A stretch of 64,000 bases of DNA from Centropus unirufus. Taxonomy: Eukaryota; Chordata; Aves; Cuculiformes; Centropidae. Location of the stretch: positions 988,131-1,052,130 of the forward strand of contig VYZI01000238.1 in NCBI GenBank assembly GCA_013397695.1, written 5' to 3'. Shown in pieces: positions 14,926 to 28,200 of the stretch. The notes beneath the pieces are model-generated. The model made no database searches. It was given only the letters and a program-made list of their open reading frames with translations, and was not told where the DNA came from. Each line of letters starts with the position of its first letter. Within the stretch, counting starts at the first letter, position 1. A program made the position numbers and the translations under genes.

Positions 14926-17900
14926 AGCACCCTAAAAAAAGAATGCTAGTTTTGAGTATGAGCTCCTTTTAGAGGAGCAGCGATGTTGGGGAGGAAGGAT
15001 AGTGCTGTAGTTGTGATGGCGTTGCTATGGTACAGAAAGGGTGGAGGCGGCAGCAGCTCCCAGCTGGTCTGCAGGTGACACTTTTGGATTCAGTGTTTCC
15101 CTATCCAAATCTCTTGTAGCTTGTGGTCTCCTGGCAGTCTTGCTGGCTGGCTATTAACTTGTTCATCTCCCCTCTCCTATGACCCTACCCTGTTTCACTG
15201 TATCCTTGTGAATCTGCCTTAAGAAATGGTGTTGGGAAGTTTCTTTTCCTGCCTCCCCACTTCTCAGGGAGGACTGAGCTCAGGAGGACGTGCTGGCCCC
15301 CAGCCCCTCTGCCGGCACACTTTAAATGCTCCTTTTTGCTCCTGTCCCCTACCCTTTGAGCAATCTCTGTGGAGCCCCATGCCAGGGGTGACAGGACAGG
15401 CTTTGATCATGCACTGTTCAACGGGCTGGTGGGATTCCTCTCAGCTGAGAAACAAGGCATCAGAGGAAAGGTAAAACAGTACTGAAAACCATGGCTTTTT
15501 TGTTAGCTGAAAGGAGAACGTCCTTTGTACATAACCTCCTCCTGCTCCTGCCTATACTTCACCCTTTCCTGCTCACCATCGTGTAGCATTTTCTCTCACT
15601 GCATGAGGCAGTTCAGGTTAGCGCAGTTCTGAAGAGGCAACCTGGATCAAGAGGTTGTTCTGCACTGGTGTTTGCCTTGTTGCTGCAAAGGGCTATAATT
15701 TTTAAGTACTCGGATGCCTAATTCTGCTTCCTCATCTGAGATATTTCTTCAAGTAAACTGCGTTGGATCCTACAGCTCTTCCGTTCTCCCCTGTAATCAA
15801 CAGCTATGGGATAAAAGTTGAAGTGAGAGCATGCCTGTCCATTCGTATTGGCCTGGGAAATGGTGGGTTTCTCTCCCGAGACATTTGCCTCGGGCATCTG
15901 GCAAAAGACATCCAGTCTCTGTTCACTTCAAAGACATGCAGTCCCTAAGCCAGAAATGTGCAGAAAGCTCGTGAACTGTGATCAGCCAAAGGCCAGACAG
16001 CATGACCTGGTGCCTCTTAAAAATCAATGAATTGAAGAGCTGTGACTTCTGGATGCTCGGGAAACACAGGCAGCAGCACCCACAGCACAGTGTGAGCCTG
16101 AAGAGGATCAGGGAAGGATCAGCTCAGACATGGATCTAATCTGTATTTTTTGGTAGGAAAATATCCTGAACTCTGAGCCAGAAGAATGAGAATTTGCATA
16201 AATGAAGTGTTTTGGAAAAAAACCCAATTATCATATTCATAGATCCTGCATGCAGGCTCTTCAGAGCGTGAGGAACTTAAAGCAAATTTTACTTAGGAGG
16301 TAAAAGGCATGTTTTTGCCGAAGTGATGCAAGGAGCATTGGGAGGGACTCCAGGCCATTGGTGTTCCTGAAGAAATGCAAACAACTGTGGAGAAGAATAT
16401 AGCTCAGATCGTTTTCCAGCATGCTTAGCAGGCAGCCCAGTACCAGATCTGCTTCAGTCTTCGACAAGTGACCTCTGTCACTGAACAGGAACATAAAGAG
16501 GCTCAGTGGGCTTTGGCTGAACTGGGCTTTTGCCTGTCTGCTCTGGAGAGAGTAACCTCAGTGTTCCCTTTCTCCTCCCCCCAACGTGTCTGTGAAAATA
16601 CTAATTTGATTTAGCTGCCAAAAAAAGACATTTTAAAAGTATACATTGCTCTCCTGTGTCCTAACTCCTGTAAAATAGGGGTTATGGTTGGTTCCTGTAT
16701 ATGGAGCTCAGTAATTTTACAGAAGAGCAAACGGCACCGCTACAACTATCTACACAACACTTAATACAGTGAGGTCTTAGTCTGTCCTAGGGCTCCAGAG
16801 TGCTATTCTGAGCATTATGAACCTGATTATGTTACAGGCAGAGCTTGGATGGCTCAGAGCCATGCTTGGGATATTAACTGTTTCTATTAAGCTTTGCATT
16901 TAGAGATCCTTCTGGCAGAGCAGAGTGATGCTGAACAAGCCAGCATTCCCACAGCAAAGCAGTGTACATGTTATTTATGTATATAAAACAGTATGCCGGT
17001 AACCTGAGTTCTAGAGCTTGCAAACTTATGGATACTCAGTGTATAAATCTTTTCAATACACTGGTTGTGCAGCTGCAGGTGTTGTGGAGGAGATAGTTAT
17101 TGAGATAGATAGATAGAAGTGCAATAGAAACCTTACCTAGTGCTAGAAATGCGTCATAAGGGATAAATATGTGTGTAGCGTGTAATTTGACAGCATATGT
17201 GGTAAAAGTGTTGAATGTGGTTATTGGTGATTTTTGACAGCTGAGCATTTTTAAGACTTGGTTTAGTTTGTGATTAAAGTATTTCTCGGAATAATAAAGG
17301 TCCTTCCCCCTTCTGTAAAAAAAAAAAAGTTTCTTTTTACATAATTTTGTTTTGTGCTGTTCCCAATTCTGCAAAAACAACTCCCAGAAAACTCAAACAT
17401 TAACAATAATAAAAGAAACTTTCTGTCAGTCTCTTGGGTGAACCAAGCAAAGTCGAGGCATTTCTCACTCTTTGAATGCACCTTGGCTGCCAGGTGGGAA
17501 CTGAGCAACTCTTCCTTCATCACCCTACGAGTGCAGGAAGAGATAAGAGAAATGTTTACGATCCCACCCTGGCACTGGCTGAATTGGAAGCGCCTACCAG
17601 CAGACAGGTATGCCGAACTTGCAGCCTAAACAGCTGCCTCAGAGAAAAGGGGGTAGGCAGCGTTGTGTGGCTGTTGGGGATATGAGGCACGGGGATAGGG
17701 GAGGTTACAGGTCTGCAAGGGGAGGAAGAGGAGGAGGATGAAGGTGGCAGTGTGCTGTTGGGAAGGCAACCTCTCGTCTCTCCTGAGAGGCAGTGAGACT
17801 TCGCTGGCTTGAGGTTAAATCCTTCTCCCAGTAAAGCTGCAGTTTGCAGCTCCTTTTTCTGCAGCGGGAGAGAAGTGAGACTGTTCAGGCGAGGACTCTG

Positions 17901-18948
17901 CTGAGCAGCAAACACCTTGGTGTGCCAGAGGGAGTGGACAGAAAATCCCCCATGTGCCTCCCGGACCTGTGTGCTGCTGGTTAGTTCATGCTTCAGTTCT
18001 TGGTAAGGGGCTAAGGCTGTGTTTTATCAGTGAATATCCCCTTCCTCAGAAAGCAAATGGGTGACATCTTTACCTTGCAGAGGCTTTGCTCTCCAAACTC
18101 AGGCCTATAGCACAAGGGAAGCCTCCAGTGACCTGTTCCTCTGTCTGCTCAGCTCCTTTTTTTCATCTTGGACTCCACTGACCCTGAGATATCGATGTGT
18201 TTCCCTCTGCTACTTTCCTTTAAAAATGAAGAGTGAAATCTAATGTGGGGAAGCAGTTTGTATGGTGGAACCCATCAACATAAACATGAGGTGTGGTGGT
18301 GGTTGGAAGGGCTGGGATAGATGTGGCAAGTGGGCTAAATGTTGTAGTGAGGGGGAGCGAGGAGGCTGGGAAGGGACTGCAGTGGGAATCAGTCCCCGGA
18401 ATAAATGTTGCATGAGTGGGACATGAAGGGATGAGCGGTATCAGATTCTGTGCCTGAGCCTTCCTCCAGAATTTCCTGCAATTTAGACAAATAGCCAACA
18501 TCAGATTTTTAAGTGGTGTTTGTGCTGAACACTTGCAGGAGTGTTTCCATCCAGCTGCTGAGCAGAAATCCTTGTTCTTTGGTCTTGCTCGGAGCTACTT
18601 TGTGCTTTCCCGTGGCGGCAGCTTTTGCAATAGGAGCCCTCCTCCCCCCCCTAAAAAAAAGGATGGCTTTTTCTGTGAAAGAAGCCCGCATAGCCAGGCA
18701 GACATTATCTCCTTGCCGGAAAGAGGGATCCAGGCTCCCTGGGGAGGAGGGGACCAGGGGGAGCGAGTGATTCATTGCAGCTGGCTGCAGTTTGGCCTCC
18801 TTCTCTCTCTTTGCCCTGGGTGCCAGGGAGTGACAGCTTGTGGGCAGCGGGCCAAGCTCTGAAAAGAGGAGTGTGTGAGGCCTTCAGCTTTCTCATGCTT
18901 TATCAAGCTGCAAAGAATAGCTCGATATTCAGCCAGTGTTGGTGCAGG
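14926..18948. other. Non-coding stretch upstream of PLXNB1
   Basis: No exon or repeat family was recognised. A short (GATA)-type run lies at 17104-17117 and a poly-A run at about 17318-17329. A 77-codon antisense frame at 16261-16494 has no supporting splice structure. Confidence 0.55.
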
Positions 18949-19740
18949 TCAGGAGAATGGAAATGCTAACTTAACTCCTGACATGCCGGCTGATTGCTGA
19001 CCGCTCGCTCTGCAAGGAGCGAGGGCTGCTTTGTGCGGCAGCGCGGCTTGCCTAGAGCAGCATGTGGAGCAAAAGGAGGAAAACGTGCTTCGATGGAACC
19101 ATGAAGATATTTTTCTGGGAAGTGGGCAGCCTTTGGGACTTGCCGGGCGCGTGGAAAGATGGGAAGAGTGCTCTCCTCTTGTGGCTTGCTCTCTGGGCTG
19201 CTGGAGGATGGAAACACTGAAAGGTAGGGCAGCAGGAGCAACGGGTGTCCTGGGAAAGCATAGGGGATTGTGGTGGATGAGTGGCAGCTCTGCCCTCAGC
19301 TGTCCTCCCGCTCGTGGCACAGCGCTGTGAGCTCTGATGCCCAACCCCTGTGCAGTGCCTGGCAGAGGAGCAAGGGCAGCAATAGCCTGCGGAGCAGGAT
19401 GGGGCCAGTCCTGGAGCTGAAACCCTCGGCTGGAGGGGCTGCCAGCAAGGCATCCCTGCGGCCATCCCTGTGGAGGGCTGCCCGCCGGCACCGAGGGAGT
19501 TAAGCGCTCCTCGGTGGCTGGGGGTGAGCCTACCTCGGGGTGTTCAGCTCCATTCCCACGGCTTTTCCTTTTTGACCAGGGCTGGGGGAGGGATTGCTCC
19601 TGGAACAAGTAAAATGCCCGGAGGCTGGAAAACAGCACCCCTCCAGCCTTGTGTTGGGCTGGGAGGGATTTGAGCTTCACTGCGCGCTGGACAGGAGCTG
19701 CCGGCCAAGGCTGGGCTCAGCCAGCCGCTGGGTAAGATGG
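18949..19740 (+). promoter_or_regulatory. CpG-enriched block, candidate 5' non-coding exon or promoter
   Basis: CpG dinucleotides are denser here (for example about ten between 18990 and 19150, and more at 19455-19550) than in the rest of the upstream 38 kb, and the block is GC-richer. A consensus-like donor, ctgg|gtaaga, stands at 19731/19732. PLXNB1 needs a non-coding exon upstream of 38600, so this is a reasonable place for one. There is no direct evidence of transcription, no TATA box, and the density is below that of a classical CpG island. Confidence 0.2.
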
Positions 19741-22700
19741 GGCTTTATTTCCCTCCTGTAGGCAGACCGAGACAGCTTGCAGGCAGTCAGGTTCCTGCCT
19801 AGGGGACTGAAATAAATTACTTCTCAGCAGTAAGGATGTAAAGCAGAAATCAAGTCCCAGCAGTTCCTCGAGCAGATCCCAGCACAGGTTGACATACGGG
19901 TTTTGGGGCTAAGCGGGAGCAGCAGCGTTCGAAGGAGCGTCGGGCCCTACAGGATGTGCAGTTTTCTCAAAGGCTTAAGATAGCAGGGTCCTTTCCAGAC
20001 ACTGACTCTGCCTTCTCCTGTACCATTTTGAGCTGCTGAGTTGAGCTGTTTGGAAGAGGGGGAAGAGCAGGTGAACATCTGAAGGGCCAGAGAAAGCAGC
20101 CAGCGATGCTTGGAGCACAGCCTGCGGCTGCCCAGAGCCCAAAGCCCCTGCTTCCCTATCAGCAATGCAGGGGGCTGGGAGACTGAGAGAGCCCTACCAT
20201 ATCCCAGTTTTCTTTGGAGCTGACTTTATCTGATTTTGGTACTAATCCTGGCCAGCACCTGTGTCTCAGCTGAGGTAGAAAGGAGTTAGAGTACCTGTTC
20301 AGCCCCTAGAAATACTCAGATGTGCAGTCCCTATTCTCAACAGCTTCTGGATTCAAGGCAAGGGGAACTGATGTGATGTGAATGGGACCCAACAGTAGCA
20401 TAAAGGAGGGGTGTACCACGGGCTTGGAGTGCAGTTCGTGGTTTAATTCCACTGGGTTGCACTTGTTCTGTGCAGACCAGGTTATACCAAAAAACATGGC
20501 AAAAATGTGGTTGGAGACTGGGGGTTTTTTTGTGTGCGTGTTTGGCTTTGCTCCTGTCCCAGATCCTCTTTGCGAAGGCTGCAATACTGTGATCCTTCCA
20601 CTTGCTGTACAAGCCCCTGTGACAGGAGCATCTGGAGGCTGAAAGAGTCAGGGAAGCGTTATTGGCTGCGTGGGGCAGAGGCTTCACTTCTTACAAGGCC
20701 ACGGGAGTACCAACAGACGGATGTGAGTGATGAAACAAGAGTGTGTGCAAATATTCTGCAGACACCAAAATGTAGGGATGCCTCCTGGTGGATCCTGCTG
20801 ATTGTTAGATACCAAAACCCTAATAAAGACTGGCAGGCAGCAGCCCTTGTTTGGCTCAGGTCGCTGAGCTCTGCTTTGAGCGTGCTGCCACGCTGCCCTT
20901 TGTCCATTGACTTGCCCAGCAATGGGAAATGTGGCTGGAGTGGCAGCCTGAGCCCTGTGCAAGGTGGACCTGGAGTGGCTGCACGAAGACAAGAAACTCT
21001 TGCCTGCCGGGGCGGTAGCTGGGGACCCAGGTGCAGTGGAAGCTTTTCCGCTGCACTCCTGCAGGGACTTGGGGTGTGTTCCCATTGTGCCTCTTCCTGT
21101 TTGCTCCTGTCAAGCCTCTTCTCATTATTCTTGCCGGGAGCTGTCTCGGGCCCAAGGCAAAGTGCTACAGAAGGCTCTGTAGGCTTGCCCTTGAGAGCCG
21201 TGTGGTCCTTGGAGAGGGGCTGTTCAAGGGAAGCACTGCAGTGGGCTGAATTGAGGCTGTTTCAGGCTGCACAGCTCTGAGCTAATCTCCCAGAGGCAGA
21301 GACATTACTCACCAATCAGGAATGTGTCTGTATTTTTCCTAATGAGAACAAAACATTTTATCCCTGTTCATTAGCAGAGAGTTAGGGTGTACTGTTGCTA
21401 TGCCAACAGACTCCTCTCCCCTGCGGACACACTGGGGGTGTCCTCCGTGCCATGGTTAGAAGGGTGAACGGGAAGGCTCGTTCTGTCAAGAAAAAGATCC
21501 CATTGTTTCCCTAGAGCTGCCTGGACTTTGTGCAGCTGGCCAGACCTTGCCTTCTCAGGGGGAAGGGAGCCACAGCGGGAGTCAAGTGCAACAGAGACTT
21601 AATTTATTGGAAAAATAGTCTTTGCATTTCATGTTATGTTGTTTTTTCCAGCTTGAGGCAGTCTTCAAAAAGAGAAATGAAGGTGTCTCAACGGTCCCAG
21701 GAGTCCAGATGGTAAGCATAATGCGCTGGGAGTCAACACTGGGATGCCCATGGACTGCCGCAGTCTGCTGGGCTCCTCCACGTTCCTGATAATCTCCGTT
21801 TGTGTGGCCAAGGTAGTGCTGGGCAGGCTCTTGATGCTGCTGTGCAACGAACCCACCTGACGAGCTGTGCCACCTGTCATGAGATGGAGCGGTGGGTTCA
21901 CCAGGCACGTGCTGCGCTGGCAAGAGTGGCTCTGTGTGAGGACATTCACTTATTCTCTTTGCAAAGGGAACATTCCCTTAATGTAGGGAAATCCTATGAA
22001 GGACAGAGGGCCGCTCTTCCACAGAAGCTTTGATCTGTAGAGTTCTGCTGAAAGCTGATGGATTTACTTTGAAGTGCCCGTCCCTTTGCTTGTCATTCTT
22101 GTCTTTGCATTGGTCCTCTATTGCAGCTGCACTTTCCCTTTCTTGGCTGGGATTTGTGAGTTGCAGTGGTGCCTAAGTAGGGCCACTCCACACCTTTTGC
22201 AAGAATCGCCTCTGATACATTTCCATCTCTGTTGCAATGTAATAAAATAACTTTTAAACCTTGAATTTTCTGTACAAGAGAATGAATTGAACCTCCAGAT
22301 GGAAACGAACAAAACAAAAAAGCTGCTTTCCGATGGTGATTTATGGCCAGGAATAGACCAGTGAGTATTGCCTAGTCTGGAGACTGTCTCTTGGAGCAGT
22401 GGTGATGTTCATATCAGACTGTCAGTCATCATGCAATGTGATGAGCTGCTTTGTGCTCTCTGAGCCCTGTGGTGTTGACAGCTATAGATCCTTGAAGAAA
22501 TGTCTCCCTGAACCCGATTTCTCCTTTCAGGCTGCTTCCTGTTAAACAGGATAGTTAGAGCTCCTATTTCAGTTTGTCCAGCAAAGCACCCTCTAAGTGT
22601 ATGTGTGAAATCTGAATATGGGAATTTGAATATTAAATACAGGGTGGTGCAGCAAAGATCCCAGACTGAGTGAGCTGCTGGAGATCTGCAGATCTGGGTG

Positions 22701-24839
22701 AGGAGTGAAAACCTAGCACCTGGACATTAGGTGCTGCTTTAGGTGTGTCACTGACACCAGAGAGATGTGTATCGCATTAGAGCGCTGGGAGTCCAGGAGC
22801 CCTTCATGGGGAGGCTGCCTGCTTGTTGGACTTGCAGCTATAGCAGGAGGAGGGCTCAGCAGAAGTAAAAACAATGAACCAAGCCAGACAGCAACCCCTA
22901 GCCCAGACTTTTCTGCGTGTGCAGCCCCTGTGGTTTCAGTTTGGTTGTAGAGCTGAATTGAACTCTTGGGTAGTAAAAAATCAGCTTTTGGAAAACCCAT
23001 TTAAATATGGAGCCCCTGAGAATTAATCCTGAGTATAACCCGTGTACAAAGATTGACAGCTCTGGTTTCCACAGCTTTGTATTGCTCTGGGTGGTTCAAG
23101 TAAAGCCACTGAATCAAAGCTGTTTGAAATAGGGAATGAGTACTTGAGATTACTTGAATTCAGGCCAGTCTCTCCTGGATCCTTGCTTTAAGGGTACATA
23201 AAAAATAAAAGACTATAAGGAGGACAGAGGTCTGTATGTTGTGTTCTTTGAGGTATCAAGCTGATTCTATCCAGATTCTATTGAAAAAGTGCTCCAGCAG
23301 AAGTGCCCTAGAGGACATGCTTTTTAGTACCTTCAAGTGCGAAAGATCATGGCTGAACAAAGTGACTTCTGAGATGTGAGTTACGGTTGTTACCCGAGTT
23401 GCGCTCTGCTTCATTCTTGTGCAGCCAGCGTAGTGATTTGGTGTTACCTAGGAGAGTGTTGCTTGTTCCCTCCTTTTGATGCAGTGTAGGGTCTGATTTT
23501 CAGCCCTATTTTTACACCTTTAGTAAGAATAAACATACAGTTGCTGTGCTGTGTGCAAGGCAAGAATTCTTCAGGAGAAACCCTCACCTTTAGGGGGGTA
23601 GTGGGCATGTTTTTTCCAAATGAAGAGACTGCAGTGATGTGTTTTGATTGTAAATGCTTCTTTCTCGTTACTTCCGATGCCTGGCAAAGAGTTCTTTATA
23701 CTGTGCCCTCTGCAAAGTGGTCAGAATAGCGGGAAGTTGGATATTTCTAGACCTGAGCCCACAGACATCCTTCATATGTGATGTAAAGCCTCTGCATCGC
23801 TACCTCAAACCCCAGCTTCGGTTCCAAATGTGGTATTTCAATGAAAGATAGTCCAAATTGCTCTCTGCTCTTGCATCTTGTTGTCTTGCAATTCTGTTTC
23901 TGAGATGTCTCTCTCTGCATGCTGAGCTCTTTTTACTGGATATCTATGCTCCATTTGTTTACTTATTTTACCTTGTAAAAACTAGATTCTTGTTTTAGTC
24001 GACCAAAAAAAACTACTCTCCACTTCTCTCAGCAGAAAAGGAATACAGACCTACACACATCCACCATGAAATAAGGAATAAAATTGTGAATTAGTTTGTC
24101 TGTTTTGCCTCTAAAAGCACCACAGGTAGGCCAGGTATTTCAGCCTGGCAGAAAAGTTTAGGTTTCTTAGTGAGCCTAGCATGTAGAAATAGTGAAGTCC
24201 CGTATCTGATAATCAAGAATGTAGGAAGGCATCGAGATCACAGCACTTGTTGAAGGAATCACTTGGGATTTTGAGGGAGTCAGTGATAAAAACAGTATCC
24301 AAACCCAACCATTCTGACATTACACTGTAGAACAAGGTCCAATAAGGATAGTGTTATTTTATGTAACATTGAGAAATCACTGAACGCTACGCTGTGTCTG
24401 TACTTGAGGAAAAAATGGGTGGGTTGAAATGTTGATAAAGAATTTATAAAGAGTAAAGCTCTGGCATTCAACCTTTTGTGATGAGGCATATATCCTTTAT
24501 CAAAGCAGGCTAATCAAGTATAAGGTTATTTGTATTTTCAAAGTACTAATGGGGAGAGGAAGTTTTTTGAAAAACGCACCCTAATCTGGAGAAAGATGAT
24601 GTAGCTGGATGCTGTGGCTTGAAACTAAACGTGCTTTTGAGTAAACTCAGTTTAAGAAATTAGGCTGAATATTTAGCAGAGAACTACCTGCCTAGCAGTT
24701 CATTATAGCAGTGGGAATCCCTGCTGTATTTAACAGCCACTGTGCTGGTTTCTCCAGCTCCAATGGAAGTTAAGTTTCTCCAGCTTTAGGAAAGCCATTG
24801 TGCCTTAAGAAAGGTGTCCTCAATTATCAGAAATGGAAC
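19741..24839. other. Non-coding stretch upstream of PLXNB1
   Basis: No exon or repeat was recognised. The 257-codon frame at 20507-21280 begins inside an unremarkable stretch and shows no domain, no splice sites and no codon bias. An RFX-like dyad lies at 21394-21407. Confidence 0.55.
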
Positions 24840-25230
24840 AGTAGCACAGTGACCAGAGGTGAGGAGTGCCACTGATACAAAGAGCAACTGAATAAACTGG
24901 GACTCTTCCACCTGAAAAGCAGTGAGTGATAGACATTAAAATCCTGGAGAGGTTAGGGGGGGAGCAACCTTTTTTTTATTTTTTACTTTTTTTTGCTTCT
25001 TCCCTTAGAAGTGTAAGTATTGAATGGAGCCAGAAGGCAGTAACCTTAAAACCAAATGAAAACTTAGTCCTTCATGTGTGCAGTTAACCTGAGAAGCTTC
25101 TTGCCACAGGATGTTGTGAATGCAAAACATCTGTTTATTTGAGGACTCGGGGCAGCTCCACAGAAGAAGGGGCTATTGAGGGTTGCTAAATGCATAGAAA
25201 CCACTTCTATCCCAAGAAATTCCCAAGCTG
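24840..25230 (+). repeat. CR1-type LINE remnant, 3' end
   Basis: The sequence follows the 3' end of CR1 LINEs in order: an actgggactcttcc segment, a cctggagaggtt segment, and then cttgccacaggatgttgtga (25102-25121) with a ggctattgagggttgct tail. It is interrupted by a T-rich run at about 24968-24993. It is strongly diverged, so it is an old copy. Borders are approximate. Confidence 0.7.
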
Positions 25231-28200
25231 TACGGTGTTGAAGCCTGGGAAAGTATTCAGGAAGATGAAATGCTACTATATACTTTTAACACTAATGTTT
25301 CGGGCCAGAGCCAGACACCTGCAATCTGGTTTGATAGCATGGAGTGGGAGGTGGGGGGGAAATAGAAATAAAACTTGTTAAAATGGAGACTGGCACAGCC
25401 TGTGGTCCAGGTTGCTTCTGCACTGCTTGTAATGTACTGCATGCACCTCTTACTTGCTGAAAGCTTTGCCTGCGGGCAGTTGGAGTCTGCAGACTGTTGA
25501 CTCGAGTTTCAAGAGAGATGGAGAGTATATTTCTGGAAACTACGCAGCTTGGAAGGGTGGTGTGAAGGCAAATATTCTAAGCAGAGAAGCTGACTTTCTC
25601 CCTTTGCCTTGGGCCTATACCGTTCTGCTGCTCTGAGATGGTACGTGCTTTCCTGAGTTACAGAATCTGTCTTGCTGCTGGTAGCCTAAACCCCTTGTGT
25701 GAATTTTCCCCCCTTTAAAGGAGTGTTTCTGTCCTGGTAATGAACTGAAACTTAATTGGAGTTAAAATGGGTGATAAGCAGATGTAAAAACAGTACAATC
25801 CCTGTTCCAAAGTGACTTTAAACTAAAAATGTCATAGCCTACGTGAGGTTCATGCTCTTCAGAAGCACTCAAAACACTGGTCTTATTTTAGGTCCTGTCA
25901 TTTTAAAAATAACATTTAAAAATAACTTGAAAATAGGGATCACTTCTAGATGCTTTACCCTTGAAAGCCTGGTCTTGCACTTGGTTTTACATGCTTACCC
26001 ACATCTGCTGAGGGTGCGATACAGAGGGAAAACTTTCCTCTCCCTTTCAGAAGGAAGAGAGTAACGTCGGGTTAGCTGTCCTTTTGACCCACAGGGACGT
26101 GGTCTCTGCTGTTAGGTGATGTCCAAAGGGGGGAACTCTTTTGCTGACTACCTTTGCTGCTGTGGTCCATGGGGAACAGCTATGCGAAAGCTGGCCAGTA
26201 GCAGAACTAAGATGACAAATGAAGGCATGCTCTTATGATTGAAAAGAACCAGGTTGATATATTTTGGAAAATTACAGCCCCTTTGCAAGGATACAGAAAC
26301 GCTTGTCTGCCTCACTCTGTACTGAGGAGTCCACAGCCGTGGCCTGACTGAGAAGTCGCGTGCTCAGCTTACAACTATGATGAGTACCGACTGGCCTGGG
26401 GCTGGGACTAGTAGCCAGGTGGAGTACACACAAGGCTAGGACAAGGGCTCTGTTGGGGAAGATTTGGACTAGGTGGAGTGAGTTTAGGTTCCCTTCCTGT
26501 TAATTGTTCTCCTGTCACCTTGACGTGCTGCACCTATTTAGTCAGCTCTCTGCAGGAAGGTGTCTGTACCCCAGACCAGAAGTCCTGTTGTTGAGTAGCA
26601 GTGGGTTCACTTGTTACACCATTTGGAGAGCATCCTTCCTGCTTTGCTCTCAATTTCTCATTTTCACCAGTAGTTTTATTCTAGCAATGATTCTCTCTCA
26701 ATCTGTTCCTGTGAGTGCTGGATCTGCCTGCTGTTCTCCAGACAGTCCATCCAGATCAGAGTTAGTCTGAACCATCTTTGGCCCATGTGATCTTTTCTAC
26801 TCCTAGCTGGTCCATGATTTCAACTAGCTTATTTCCCACCAAGCCCTGAGGACGTTTGATTTAAGGAATTTATATGATGCTGGACTCGGGTCAGCCCCCC
26901 CACGGTCTCCTGAGTTGACCTTAGGTGGCTGATCGTTCAGTTTGTTCCGTGTGTGTGTCTGAACAGTGCTGTCTGGGCCACATTTTTGAAGGGTTTTGAT
27001 TAGTTACCTATGTTGTGGGAGAGCTGAAGAGTTGCCTTCCCCAAAGTAAGGCACAGTCCCTGCTGTGTAGAACATACAGCTTAAAATGACAGAGGAAGGG
27101 GGCTTGGAACTGGGACAATCCACAAATAAAACTGTGCTGACCACAGGCTATGGTTTGTCCTTTCAGCACAGATGTGCATACTTTCTCCTTGTTGCCCTTA
27201 CCAGCCTCTCTGCTCTGTTGAGCTGTTTCTTCCAGGAGAAGAGCAATCAAATGCAAAACTCTGAGTGCTCTTCCTAGCAAACTACTGTAAATCTGGCTTT
27301 CCTGTTTCTGGGCACTTTTGCCCAGGGGTGACCCTGGCAAGGCAGCATTCTCTTGGAATGGTGACAGTCAGACAGTTGTATTGGCTGCAGCTCCTGCTTA
27401 TAGCACTTTGCATTTCAGACTAGCACAGGATTTTATGCAGCCGACCTGTTAGTGCATCTCCACGGCCCTCGGGTGAAGGTCTGGGCTTCCTGAAAGGCAA
27501 AGGGAAGAGCCAGTTGTTCCTGCCCAGCCAGTGGCTGTCAGACTGAAGGTGGGAGGGTAGGAAACCAGATGGAGAACAGTCTCGACCAAAAAGCCTTCAA
27601 ACTTCATAGCTGCCACAAACTGGTAGCCAGTTCTGAGCTGTGGCACCTTTAGGACAGCACCAAAGCTTTCTTAGCACTGGCCAGAACCTGGAACTCAAGT
27701 ATTTTGCCAGAAAACGTTATGTCCTCAATTTGAGGGTACAGATTAGAAGAGAAGCTGATGTTGAGAAGCCACTTGATGGTGCTAAAATTCCTTAAGGTAA
27801 ATTTTGTTTTGCAATAAAATTCCTTGTTGTGGTTAGGACATGGCTATGTGTCTGCCTGCTAACAAGGTGACTGAGAACTCTTGCTCCAGACAGTGCATTT
27901 CTCCAAATACCGAACCTTTCAGTGTCCTACCTTCTGCTTCCTCTGCTGCTTATTTTTCATGTTGCTTGTTTTCAGTCCTCCAGATTATGGGCTTACAGTG
28001 GTATGAAGTAAGAACATCGCTTGATGGCCCCTGCCCATGTCCTCCCACCTCTCTCTGTTTGCAGTCGTGAAAACAGTTTGATGCCCTGAATTTTATCCTT
28101 GGAACAAGAACTTCCAAGTGTGGACAGTGTCTGGGATGGAGGGCTGTGATTGTAAGGTGGAAGAGTACGCTGCATCATTGCTGCCAGCCTGTGGCTCTCT

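Noticed and set aside
16261..16494. 77-codon minus-strand frame rich in Leu
   Set aside because: Reads somewhat like a helical repeat protein, but there is no partner exon, no donor, and no homologue I can name.
18949..19680. 243-codon minus-strand open frame
   Set aside because: Pro/Ala/Ser-rich composition expected from the antisense of a GC-rich block; no domain or splice support.
20507..21280. 257-codon plus-strand open frame
   Set aside because: Cys/Ser/Leu-rich with no recognisable domain, no splice sites at the ends, overlapped by equally long frames on the other strand; best explained by locally high GC.
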